Shown in pieces: positions 7,454 through 15,787 of a stretch of DNA of 64,000 nt. Under the pieces are notes generated by a model. The model searched no databases. It had not been told where the DNA came from and worked only from the letters and a program-made list of their open reading frames with translations. Source of the stretch: Aurantimonas aggregata (lineage in GTDB: Bacteria; Pseudomonadota; Alphaproteobacteria; Rhizobiales; Rhizobiaceae); contig NZ_JAAAMJ010000003.1 of NCBI RefSeq assembly GCF_010500835.1, positions 1 through 64,000 of the forward strand, written 5' to 3'. Within the stretch, counting starts at the first letter, position 1; each line of letters opens with the position of its first letter. The position numbers were made by a program, and so were the translations under genes.

Positions 7454-8446
7454 ATGCTGAACTGGGGAATCCTCTCCACCGCCAAGATCGGGCGTGACCG
7501 CCTGATCCCGGCGATCGCCGGGTCGCGCAACGGCTCGCTGGCGGCGATCGCCAGCCGCGACGGCGAGCGCGCCTTCGAGGTGGCCGCGACCTATGGTATC
7601 CGCCAGGCACTCGGCAGCTACGAGGCGCTGCTGGAGTCGCCCGACGTCGAGGCGGTCTACATCCCGCTGCCCACCGCCCAGCACGCCGAATGGACCCTGA
7701 AGGCCATCGCCGCCGGCAAGCACGTGCTCTGCGAGAAGCCGATGGGCATGAACGCCGGCGAGATCGCCGAGATCGCGGCGGCAGCCGCGGCGGCCGGCCT
7801 CGTCGTCGCCGAAGCCTACATGGTCACCTACCACCCGCAATGGCTGATGGTGCGCGACCTTCTCGGCGCTGGCGCGATCGGCCGGCTGCGGCACGTCGAA
7901 TCGACCTTCAGCTACCACAATGTCGACCCCGCCAACATGCGCAACCGGCCTGACCTCGGCGGCGGCGCGCTGCGCGACATCGGCGTCTATCCGCTCGTCG
8001 GGGCACGCTTCGCGACTGGCCTCGAGCCCCGGCGGGTCCGCGCGACCATCGCGGTCGACCCGGCCTTCGGCACCGACAGCTTCGTCACCGGCACGGTGGA
8101 TTTCGGCGATTTCGCCATGAGCCTCACGCTCGGCACCGGCATGGCGCATCGCCAGACCATGGTCTTCCACGGCGAGGACGGCGTGATCGAGATCGCCGCG
8201 CCCTTCAATGCCGGCCTCTACGACGGCGACAGCGTCACGCTGCACGACCGCTCGCGCCGCCGCGCGGAGATCTTCCGCTTTCCCGGCGTCGACCAGTACG
8301 TCCTGCAGGTCGAGGCCTTTGTCGACAAAGTGCGCGGCCACGACGTTGCGGTCTTTCCGCTGGAATCCAGCCGCCGCAACCAGGCGGCGATCGACGCGCT
8401 GTTCGCCGCCGGCGAAAGCGGCGACTGGGTCGACGTCGCCGGCTGA
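7454..8446 (+). CDS. Gfo/Idh/MocA-family NAD(P)-dependent oxidoreductase
   Basis: A 330-residue protein with an N-terminal Rossmann fold (WGILSTAKIGRDRLIPAI) and the EKPMGMN motif whose lysine acts in hydride transfer. The C-terminal substrate domain begins near HVESTFSYHN and contains GGGALRDIGVYP, the segment that usually carries the catalytic Asp and Tyr/His. Family members oxidise or reduce sugars, inositols and similar alcohols; the substrate here is unknown. A longer 5' untranslated stretch separates it from the kinase gene, so co-transcription is possible but not proven. Confidence 0.88.
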   Translation: MLNWGILSTAKIGRDRLIPAIAGSRNGSLAAIASRDGERAFEVAATYGIRQALGSYEALLESPDVEAVYIPLPTAQHAEWTLKAIAAGKHVLCEKPMGMNAGEIAEIAAAAAAAGLVVAEAYMVTYHPQWLMVRDLLGAGAIGRLRHVESTFSYHNVDPANMRNRPDLGGGALRDIGVYPLVGARFATGLEPRRVRATIAVDPAFGTDSFVTGTVDFGDFAMSLTLGTGMAHRQTMVFHGEDGVIEIAAPFNAGLYDGDSVTLHDRSRRRAEIFRFPGVDQYVLQVEAFVDKVRGHDVAVFPLESSRRNQAAIDALFAAGESGDWVDVAG

Positions 8447-8598
8447 CGCCCCGCCTTCAAATCGGCTCATCGTCCCGGCAGGGTCTCGCCTCGGCCGCGG
8501 CAAACGCGGTCGCCGACAGATCGCGGCACGAGGCGCGCAAGGCTCGGACCATGAGCCTGCGCTAGCCTCGCCGCGAGAGACGACAGGGAAGAGCCGAC

Positions 8599-9591
8599 AT
8601 GATGGCGACAGGACGAAAAGCCGGGCGCTTGGCTGCCACGCTGCTGGCGCTCGCCCTTGCCACGGGCGCCGCCCATGCCGAACCGCCGGCCAAGGAACTC
8701 TTTGCCGCCAAGGGCAGTCCCGCGGCCCTCGCGCCGGAGAGCGTCGGCTTCTACTCTAAGGGCTGCCTCGCGGGCGCTGCAGAACTTGCGCCGGACGGGC
8801 CGCATTGGCAGGCGATGCGGCTGTCGCGCGAGCGACGCTTCGGCCATCCCGCCACCGTCGCCTTTCTCCAGCAACTGTCGGAGGAAGCCGCGCGGCGCGG
8901 CATCTGGCCAGGGCTGCTGGTCGGCGACATCTCCCAGGCCCGCGGCGGCCCGCTGCCCTACGGCCACGCCTCGCACCAGATCGGCCTCGACGCCGACATC
9001 TGGCTGCAGCCGATGCCGGCGCAGCGCCTCACCCAACAGGCGCGCGAGGATTTCGCCTTCCGCTCGGTGCTGCGGGAGGGAACGCTCACCGTCGACGACC
9101 GGGTCTGGACCGACAATTACCGCGACCTGATCCGCCTCGCCGCCGAGGATTCCAAGGTGCAGCGTGTCTTCGTCCATCCGGGCATCAAGAAGAAGCTCTG
9201 CGAGACCGCCGGAAGGGACCGCGCTTGGCTCAACAAGGTGCGGCCGATCTACGGCCACCACGAACACTTCCACGTCCGCCTGCGCTGCCAGCCGGGGTCG
9301 GACGGCTGCACGCCGCAGGAATCCACCGGCAGCGGCGACGGCTGCGGTGACCTCGGCTGGTGGTTCAACGTTGCGCTGAAGCCGCCACCGCCCAATGCCA
9401 AGCCGGGCAAGCCGAAGCCGCCGATGCGGCTCGCCGACCTGCCGAACCAGTGCCGCGTCGTCCTCAACGCCCCCGGCACCGGCGCGGGCAATCCCCTCCT
9501 CATGGCTGCGCCCCGCGACGCCGCCCCCGCCGCCCTCTCCTACGCCCCGATCGCGTCGGTGCCGATCCCCACCAGCCGCCCGATGCAGTAG
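8599..9591 (+). CDS. mepA: Penicillin-insensitive murein endopeptidase MepA
   Basis: A 330-residue secreted protein with an N-terminal signal peptide (hydrophobic ATLLALALATGAAHA, cleavage near residue 28). The zinc LAS-peptidase motifs are present: SHQIGLDADIW (HxxGxxxD) and GHHEHFHVRLRC. Six or more cysteines fit MepA disulfides. It cleaves D-Ala-meso-DAP cross-links in periplasmic peptidoglycan. GGAAGAG-like bases just upstream of ATG 8599 serve as ribosome binding site. The tail after residue 260 is proline-rich and extends beyond the E. coli enzyme, which is common in rhizobial homologues. Confidence 0.92.
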   Translation: MMATGRKAGRLAATLLALALATGAAHAEPPAKELFAAKGSPAALAPESVGFYSKGCLAGAAELAPDGPHWQAMRLSRERRFGHPATVAFLQQLSEEAARRGIWPGLLVGDISQARGGPLPYGHASHQIGLDADIWLQPMPAQRLTQQAREDFAFRSVLREGTLTVDDRVWTDNYRDLIRLAAEDSKVQRVFVHPGIKKKLCETAGRDRAWLNKVRPIYGHHEHFHVRLRCQPGSDGCTPQESTGSGDGCGDLGWWFNVALKPPPPNAKPGKPKPPMRLADLPNQCRVVLNAPGTGAGNPLLMAAPRDAAPAALSYAPIASVPIPTSRPMQ

Positions 9592-10312
9592 ACGCAGCTC
9601 TGCCGATTGTCGGCTCCGACGGTCAGTCGCTTCGCCCGATGCAGGTCCGATCTCCCCCCTTGTGGGGGAGATGTCCGGCAGGACAGAGGGGGGTCCTGCG
9701 GCCCCTCGGCCTGACAGAACAGGCACGGGACACCCTTTCGGCGAAAACCCGGCCACCCAGTAATCCCCGCTCCTCGCCACCGCCCCCATACTCCCCTCAT
9801 CGCCGCCCGGGCGGGCACGGACGATCGCCGGGATCGGTCGGGGCGGCGAGCGGTGTCCGCGACGGACGCGCCTTCCGGAGGCGTGCCCGGCCCGGACGGT
9901 TTCGAGGTGCCGCCGGACCGTCTCCCACCACGAGGAGGCTGCGGATCGGTCCGCTTGACCGGGGACACCCGGGAAGAGCCGGCCGCCAGTGCCCCCTGCC
10001 AGCGTCGCGGTGGCGTCGCATCACGGCGGGGAAGCGCTCTTTCGGAACCGCAAAGACATCGCGCGGATCGCCGGGGGCGTGCCGCAATACTCATTCTTCC
10101 GAGGGCGCGCCCTCGGCGATCCGCTGCTCCGCGCGAGCAGCCAGCGTGGACGCAAACCGCCGGCCCGGCTGCCAGCCGGGCGCGGCGCCGCTCCGGCGCG
10201 TCCGGTCGCTGCCCCGGCTCGTGACACCGAATTTTTCCGAGCCGTGGAAATTTTGCGTCGGGCGCCGGGAAGCGCTATGGGACGAGCCTACCAACCCAGA
10301 CAGGCGGGCACC
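9592..10312. other. 721-base gap without a convincing gene
   Basis: Open frames here are arginine/proline-rich and typical of high-GC antisense noise; none resembles a family. It contains a double-hairpin repeat (9650-9699) and an 8-bp stem-loop at 10163-10181 (GCCCGGCT, loop GCC, AGCCGGGC). The glucokinase promoter must lie near the right end. I see no RNA gene. Confidence 0.5.
9650..9699. repeat. Double-hairpin intergenic repeat
   Basis: ATCTCCCCC and GGGGGAGAT form a perfect 9-bp stem with a 5-base loop (9650-9672). A second stem of GCAGGAC and GTCCTGC follows at 9678-9699. Paired palindromes of this style are dispersed between genes in many Hyphomicrobiales genomes. The first hairpin might also help end mepA transcription, but no T-run follows. 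Confidence 0.5.
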
Positions 10313-11350
10313 ATGGCGGAGCGACGCGGCGGCAACGACGCCCTGAAATTTCCGATCCTGATCGGCGATATCGGCGGCACCAACGCCCGTTTCGCCATCC
10401 TTCTCGACGCCTTCGCCGAGCCGAAGATGTTTCCGGTCGTCCAGACCGCCGACTTCGAAACCATCGACGAGGCGATCCAGGCGAGCGTGCTGGACAAGAC
10501 TTCGGTGCAGCCGCAAACAGCGGTGCTCGCCGTCGCCGGGCCGGTCGACGGCGACGAGATCGACCTGACCAACTGCCCCTGGGTGGTGCGGCCGCGTCAG
10601 ATGCTGACCGGCCTCGGACTCGGCGAGGTCATCGTCCTCAACGATTTCGAGGCGCAGGCGCTGGCGATCTCGTCGCTGCCGCCCGCCTCGCGCAGCCAGA
10701 TTGGCGGCGGCGTCGTGCATGAAGGCGCCAGCCGCGCGGTGCTCGGGCCCGGCACCGGGCTCGGCGTCGCCGGCCTGGTGCGGGCCCGCAACATGTGGAT
10801 CCCGGTCGCCGGCGAAGGCGGCCACATCGATCTCGGGCCCCGCACGGCGCGCGACCTCGCCATCTGGCCGCATCTGAAGACGATCGAGGGCCGGGTCTCC
10901 GCCGAGCAGGTGCTGTGCGGGCGCGGCCTGGTCAATCTCTACCAGGCGATCGCCACGGTGAACGGCAGCGAGCCGGCCCACACCACCCCCGCCGAGATCA
11001 CCGACGCCGCCGTCCATCGCCGGGACGAGGCCTCGATCGAGGCCGTCGACCTGTTCGCCATGTATCTCGGCCGCGTCGCCGGCGACATCGCGCTGATCTT
11101 CATGGCGCGCGGCGGCGTGTTCATCGCCGGCGGCATCGTCCAGCGCATCATCCCGATCCTCAAGGCCGACCAGATCCGCGCCGCCTTCGAGGACAAGGCG
11201 CCGCACAGTGCGCTGCTGCGCGACATTCCGCTCTACGTGGTGACCGAGCCGCTGGCGGCGCTGGCGGGGCTCGCCGCCTTCGCCCGCACGCCGCGCTTCT
11301 TCGGGCTGGAGACCACCGGCCGCCGCTGGATCGCCGTCCCCGGCGGCTGA
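10313..11350 (+). CDS. glk: Glucokinase
   Basis: A 345-residue cytoplasmic enzyme that phosphorylates glucose with ATP. ATG 10313 gives MAERRGG followed by the phosphate-1 motif [13 protein letters not shown]; a start 12 codons upstream (10277) is possible. The segment CPWVVRP, the catalytic region VLNDFEAQA and the adenosine-side motif [12 protein letters not shown] are all as in group A (proteobacterial) Glk; the C-terminal [13 protein letters not shown] also fits. In bacteria lacking a glucose PTS this feeds the Entner-Doudoroff or pentose phosphate route; gnd is in this window. Confidence 0.93.
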   Translation: MAERRGGNDALKFPILIGDIGGTNARFAILLDAFAEPKMFPVVQTADFETIDEAIQASVLDKTSVQPQTAVLAVAGPVDGDEIDLTNCPWVVRPRQMLTGLGLGEVIVLNDFEAQALAISSLPPASRSQIGGGVVHEGASRAVLGPGTGLGVAGLVRARNMWIPVAGEGGHIDLGPRTARDLAIWPHLKTIEGRVSAEQVLCGRGLVNLYQAIATVNGSEPAHTTPAEITDAAVHRRDEASIEAVDLFAMYLGRVAGDIALIFMARGGVFIAGGIVQRIIPILKADQIRAAFEDKAPHSALLRDIPLYVVTEPLAALAGLAAFARTPRFFGLETTGRRWIAVPGG

Positions 11351-11434
11351 GCCTCGCGATGCCGCCGTTGCCGGATGGGCACGACGGCGCTACCTCAGGC
11401 GAAACCACCCCTCCCTCAGTCAAGGACTGCCGCC

Positions 11435-12388
11435 ATGGCGCTCAAAGTCGCCGTCCAGATGGACCATGTTTCCTCGATCTCGATCAAGGGCGACTCCACC
11501 TTCGCGCTGTGCCTCGAGGCGCAGCAGCGCGGGCACTCGCTGTTCCACTACACGCCCGATCGGCTGTCGCTGCGCGACGGCCGCGTCACGGCGCGGGGCG
11601 AGGCGATGGAACTGCGCGAGGAGGAGGGCAACCACTTCACCCTCGGCGCCACCGAGAAGGTCGACCTCGCCGACATGGACGTCGTCCTGCTGCGCCAGGA
11701 CCCGCCCTTCGACATGGCCTACATCACCTCGACGCACATCCTGGAACGGGTGCATCCGAAGACCCTGGTGGTCAACGACCCCGCCTCGGTCCGCAACGCG
11801 CCGGAGAAGATCTTCGTCACCGAGTTCGCCGACCTGATGCCGGAGACGCTGATCACCAAGGATCCGGAGGAGGTCGCGGCGTTCCGGGCGGAATTCGGCG
11901 AGATCATCATGAAGCCGCTCTACGGCAATGGCGGCGCCGGCGTCTTCCACATCACCCGCGAGGACCGCAACCTCACCTCGTTCCTCGAGACCTTCGCCCT
12001 GATGTTCCGCGAGCCGTTCATCGTCCAGCGCTATCTCAAGGACGTGCGCAAGGGCGACAAGCGGATCATCCTGATCGACGGCGAATATGCCGGGGCGATC
12101 AACCGCGTGCCGTCCGAGACTGATGCCCGCTCCAACATGCATGTCGGCGGGCGCGCCGAGGCGACCGAGCTGACGGAGCGCGAGCGGGAGATCTGCGCCC
12201 GCATCGGACCGGCGCTGAAGGAGCGCGGCCTGCTCTTCGTCGGGATCGACGTGATCGGCGACTACATGACCGAGATCAACGTCACCTCGCCCACCGGCAT
12301 CCGCGAGATCAAGCGCTTCGGCGGGCCGGACATCGCCGCGCTGCTCTGGGACGCGATCGAGGCCAAGCGCCGGGATCGGCGAAGCTGA
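11435..12388 (+). CDS. gshB: Glutathione synthase
   Basis: A 317-residue ATP-grasp enzyme joining gamma-glutamylcysteine and glycine. ATG 11435 ([12 protein letters not shown]) has AAGGA eight bases upstream; the longer frame from 11375 adds a proline-rich leader of no value. Visible landmarks are the N-terminal [26 protein letters not shown], the ATP-grasp lysine region [14 protein letters not shown], and the metal/ATP ligands in [13 protein letters not shown]. Length matches the family. It is the second gene after glk on this strand, with an 84-base gap. Confidence 0.95.
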   Translation: MALKVAVQMDHVSSISIKGDSTFALCLEAQQRGHSLFHYTPDRLSLRDGRVTARGEAMELREEEGNHFTLGATEKVDLADMDVVLLRQDPPFDMAYITSTHILERVHPKTLVVNDPASVRNAPEKIFVTEFADLMPETLITKDPEEVAAFRAEFGEIIMKPLYGNGGAGVFHITREDRNLTSFLETFALMFREPFIVQRYLKDVRKGDKRIILIDGEYAGAINRVPSETDARSNMHVGGRAEATELTEREREICARIGPALKERGLLFVGIDVIGDYMTEINVTSPTGIREIKRFGGPDIAALLWDAIEAKRRDRRS

Positions 12389-12488
12389 ACCCCAGCTAAC
12401 AGCCGCGTTCCGGAACCGTACGGGATACGTATGGCTTAGTGCTTCCAGAAACCGGACGGGTTTCGGATCATTCCGAGGAAAGCACATC

Positions 12489-13106
12489 ATGAAAAAGATG
12501 CTCATCGCCGCGCTGGCTCTGGCGGGCGCATTCACCATCACCGCCGAGGCGCAGGCCCAGTCGCGCGCCATCGCCGTCACCGACGTCAATTTGCGCGCCG
12601 GGCCGTCGACGTCCTATCCCGCGGTCAACGTCGTCGGCGCCGGCCAGGGCGTGCGCGTCTTCGGCTGCCTCGACACCCGCTCGTGGTGCGACGTCGGCTT
12701 TCAGGGCCAGCGCGGCTGGATGTCGTCGAATTATCTCGCCGACGCCGGCGAGCGCCGCTACACCGGCCCGCGCTATGTCGAGCGCATCCAGGCACCGGTG
12801 ATCAGCTTCTCGGTCGGCAGCTACTGGGACAACCACTATCGCGGCCGCTCCTTCTACAACCAGCGCAACCGCTTCGACGATCGCGGCGGCCGGCGCGTCG
12901 GGCGCCGCGAAGACCGTCGCGACTTCCGCGAGGATCGCCGCGACGACCGCCGGGATTTCCGCGAGGAGCGCCGTGACGATCGCCGCGACTTCCGAGACGA
13001 CCGGCGTGACCGACGCGGGGATCGCGCCGAGCGCCGGGACGACCGGCGCGACGTGCGCGGCCCGGCCCGCGCCGAGCCGGTGGTGCCGCTCTACCGCGTC
13101 GACTAG
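12489..13106 (+). CDS. Exported SH3-domain protein with an Arg/Asp-rich tail
   Basis: A 205-residue protein with a signal peptide (MKKMLIAALALAGAF..., cleavage after AEAQAQ) and a bacterial SH3 domain (about residues 24-85) marked by VNLRAGPSTSYPAVNVV and GWMSSNYL, including two cysteines. From about residue 120 the chain becomes a repetitive charged tail built of units such as RRDFRED, RRDDRRDFREE and RRDDRRDVRG. SH3b domains in such periplasmic proteins usually bind cell-wall peptides; the tail's role is unknown. GAGGAA precedes the ATG by eight or so bases, and a strong terminator follows 21 bases after the stop, so it is a monocistronic gene. Confidence 0.85.
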   Translation: MKKMLIAALALAGAFTITAEAQAQSRAIAVTDVNLRAGPSTSYPAVNVVGAGQGVRVFGCLDTRSWCDVGFQGQRGWMSSNYLADAGERRYTGPRYVERIQAPVISFSVGSYWDNHYRGRSFYNQRNRFDDRGGRRVGRREDRRDFREDRRDDRRDFREERRDDRRDFRDDRRDRRGDRAERRDDRRDVRGPARAEPVVPLYRVD

Positions 13107-13127
13107 GATCACCGCTTCATGAGACCG

Positions 13128-13158
13128 ACGGCGCGGGCGGCAACGCCCGCGCCGTTTC
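13128..13158 (+). terminator. Rho-independent terminator after the SH3-domain gene
   Basis: ACGGCGCGGGCG pairs perfectly with CGCCCGCGCCGT (12 bp) around a GCAA tetraloop, followed by TTTCTC. The position 21 bases after the stop codon and the GNRA loop make this a convincing intrinsic terminator. Confidence 0.85.
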
Positions 13159-13347
13159 TCGTTGCGGCTCTGAGACTGGTACAATCTTCAAGAAATCTTC
13201 ATCTCCGGCCACGCCGAATCGGAGCCATCGATTCGTCGTGGATTTGTTCCGCTCCCGTTCTTGTTTCATTCCTCAGATCGTGCTTACCTAGGGGCACATT
13301 GGAGAGTGTGCTGCCATCATGGCGGCGGACGACAGGAGAGTGTCGGC

Positions 13348-14880
13348 ATGGTCTCGCGCATCAAGACCGTCGCCTTCCAGGGGGTCGATGCGGTCCCCGT
13401 GGACGTGCAGGTGATGGTCGCCCCCGGCAAGGTCGGCATCCAGATCGTCGGCCTGCCCGACAAGGCGGTGGCCGAGAGCCGCGAGCGGGTGCAGGCCGCC
13501 CTGCACGCCTCCGGCCTGTCGATGCCGCCGAAGAAGGTGACGGTCAATCTCGCGCCGGCGGACCTGCCCAAGGAAGGCAGCCATTACGACCTGCCCATCG
13601 CGCTCGGCCTGATGGCAGCGCTGGGGGCAATCCCCTCCGATGCGCTGACCGGCTATCTCGTCCTCGGCGAGCTCTCCCTCGACGGCATGACCACGGCGGT
13701 GGCCGGCGTCCTGCCCGCCGCGATCGGGGCCAACGCCCTCGGGCTCGGGCTGATCTGCCCGGCCGAATGCGGCGCCGAGGCGGCCTGGGCGAGCGGCGAC
13801 ATGGACATCGTCGCGGCACGCAGCCTGATCCAGATCGCCAACCACTTTCGCGGCACGCAGCTGATCGCCCGCCCCGAGCCGTCGATCCGCGCCGCGCCCG
13901 CCAACCTGCCGGACCTCGCCGAGATCAAGGGTCAGACCGTCGCCAAGCGGGCGCTGGAGATCGCCGCCGCCGGCGGCCACAATCTTCTGATGGTCGGGCC
14001 GCCGGGCTCCGGCAAGTCGATGCTGGCGCAGCGCCTGCCCTCGGTGCTACCGGCGCTGGCGCCCCGGGAACTACTGGAAGTGTCGATGGTCGCCTCCATC
14101 GCCGGCGAGCTGTCCGGCGGCAAATTGTCGGACCGGCGGCCGTTCCGCGCGCCGCATCATTCGGCCTCGATGGCAGCGATGGTCGGCGGGGGCCTCAGGG
14201 CCCGGCCGGGCGAGGTGTCGCTGGCGCATCGCGGCGTCCTGTTCCTCGACGAGCTGCCGGAATTCTCGCCGGTGGCGCTCGATTCGCTGCGCCAGCCGCT
14301 GGAGAGCGGCGAGAGCGTCATCGCTCGCGCCAACCACCGGGTCACCTATCCCGCCAAGTTCCAGCTGGTCGCGGCGATGAACCCCTGTCGCTGCGGCATG
14401 GCCGGCGAGCCGGGGCGCAGCTGCGCCCGCGGCCCGCGCTGCGCCGCCGACTACCAGGCCCGGATCTCCGGGCCGCTGCTCGACCGGATCGATCTCAGGG
14501 TCGACGTCCCGGCGGTGACCGCGGCGGACATGATCCGCCCGCAGCCGGCCGAGACGTCGGAGACGGTCGCGGCCCGCGTCGCGGCGGCCCGGGCGCTGCA
14601 GGCCGAGCGCTATCGCGGATTGGGCCTGCCGGCGGAGACGCTCAACGCCCATTGCGCCGCGGCTTTGGTAGAGACGGTGGCGGAGCCCGACGCCGAAGGG
14701 CTGAAGCTGCTCCGCGACGCGGCCGAGCAGATGAAATTCTCCGCCCGCGCCTATCACCGCATCCTCAAGGTGGCGCGCACCCTCGCCGATCTCGACGGCG
14801 ACGAGGCGGTCCGGCGCATCCACCTCGCCGAGGCGATCTCCTACCGCATGGCCGGCGAACGGCTGCCCGTCGCCGCATGA
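13348..14880 (+). CDS. comM: YifB/ComM-type magnesium-chelatase-like AAA+ ATPase
   Basis: A 510-residue protein. ATG 13348 (MVSRIKTVAFQGVDA) has AGGAG ten bases upstream. An N-terminal LonB-like ChlI domain (GLPDKAVAESRERV) is followed by the AAA+ module: Walker A GPPGSGKS near residue 217, the loop RPFRAPHHSASMAAM, Walker B LFLDELPEF, and a cysteine cluster (CRCGMAGEPGRSC...C) with sensor and lid regions. ComM homologues drive bidirectional branch migration during natural transformation; in rhizobia the physiological role is unproven. It overlaps the following methyltransferase gene by ATGA. Confidence 0.93.
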   Translation: MVSRIKTVAFQGVDAVPVDVQVMVAPGKVGIQIVGLPDKAVAESRERVQAALHASGLSMPPKKVTVNLAPADLPKEGSHYDLPIALGLMAALGAIPSDALTGYLVLGELSLDGMTTAVAGVLPAAIGANALGLGLICPAECGAEAAWASGDMDIVAARSLIQIANHFRGTQLIARPEPSIRAAPANLPDLAEIKGQTVAKRALEIAAAGGHNLLMVGPPGSGKSMLAQRLPSVLPALAPRELLEVSMVASIAGELSGGKLSDRRPFRAPHHSASMAAMVGGGLRARPGEVSLAHRGVLFLDELPEFSPVALDSLRQPLESGESVIARANHRVTYPAKFQLVAAMNPCRCGMAGEPGRSCARGPRCAADYQARISGPLLDRIDLRVDVPAVTAADMIRPQPAETSETVAARVAAARALQAERYRGLGLPAETLNAHCAAALVETVAEPDAEGLKLLRDAAEQMKFSARAYHRILKVARTLADLDGDEAVRRIHLAEAISYRMAGERLPVAA

Positions 14881-15506
14881 CCGCGCGGGCGATGCCATCG
14901 CCGGAAGGAAGCGACCAGCACCCTGCCGTCGCCGGCTACGACGTCATCGCCGACGCCTTCGAGGCCGCCCGCAAGGTGAAACCCTGGGAACTCGCCTATT
15001 TCTCGGGGCTCGCCGAGCGTCTGGCGCCCGGCGATCATCTGCTCGACTGCGGCTGCGGAAACGGCCATGCCGGCCTTGCCGCTCTGGTCGAGGCGGGGCT
15101 GTCGATCACCGCCCTCGACGGCTCGGCCGGCATGCTCAGGCACTTTCGCCGGCGCTATCCCGGCATCGCGACGATCCGGTGCGACATGCTCGCCCATGAT
15201 CCGGCCGAGCCCTTCGACGCGATCATCGCCTGGGACAGCTTCTTCCATCTCACGCATGACGAACAGGCGCGGATGATCCGGCATTTCGCCGCCTGGCTGC
15301 GACCGGGCGGCCTGCTGCTGTTCACCAGCGGGCCGGGCCACTCGACCATCGACGACGCGATGTTCGGCACGCGCTTCGCCTATGCCAGCTACAGCGACGC
15401 GGCCTATCGCGAAATGCTGGGCGCAAACGGCCTGTCGATACTCGCCAGCGACTTCGACGAACCCCACGCCGCGATCCACAAGGTCTGGCTGGCGCAGAAG
15501 GAGTGA
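14877..15506 (+). CDS. Class I SAM-dependent methyltransferase (small-molecule type)
   Basis: A 209-residue protein coupled to comM by a four-base overlap at ATG 14877. Motif I LDCGCGNGHAGLA, acidic motif II ITALDGSAGML, and IIAWDSFFHLTHDEQ then LRPGGLLLFTSG (motif III) are typical of Methyltransf_11/25 proteins. The substrate is unknown. The conserved pairing with comM is by position only and gives no clear functional hint. Confidence 0.85.
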   Translation: MTARAMPSPEGSDQHPAVAGYDVIADAFEAARKVKPWELAYFSGLAERLAPGDHLLDCGCGNGHAGLAALVEAGLSITALDGSAGMLRHFRRRYPGIATIRCDMLAHDPAEPFDAIIAWDSFFHLTHDEQARMIRHFAAWLRPGGLLLFTSGPGHSTIDDAMFGTRFAYASYSDAAYREMLGANGLSILASDFDEPHAAIHKVWLAQKE

Positions 15507-15606
15507 CGGCAGGGAGGACTGATGGGCGGAGGGACTCATGGGAGGAGCGACGGCGCAGCGGAGCATGCTGCCGAGAGACGGGGCGACGACATGCCCTCGC
15601 GCGGCC

Positions 15607-15745
15607 GTCGTCCTCGGGCCCCGTCCCGAGGATCCACCGTCCCGTGCTCGGCGCTATTCGAGAGGCCCTCGCAGCCCGATGGCCAGCCGACGAGCCAAGA
15701 CACCCGCCGCCCTGGATCCTCGGGACGGGGCCCGAGGCTGACGAC
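15607..15745. repeat. Long inverted repeat between the methyltransferase and pheT
   Basis: Arm 15607-15636 and arm 15713-15745 are inverted copies sharing a perfect 24-base core (CTCGGGCCCCGTCC then CGAGGATCCA) plus GTCGTC outside a 3-base offset. The 76-base interior carries no gene. The arms could fold into a long hairpin between the two convergent genes and act as a bidirectional terminator, or this may be a dispersed repeat unit. Confidence 0.7.
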
Positions 15746-15787
15746 GCTCACATGCTGGCCGTCACGCGTCCGGTCGCGGGGCTGGCC

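Noticed and set aside
6344-8503. 719-codon minus-strand frame
   Set aside because: Antisense shadow of the PfkB kinase and Gfo/Idh genes, with no family resemblance.
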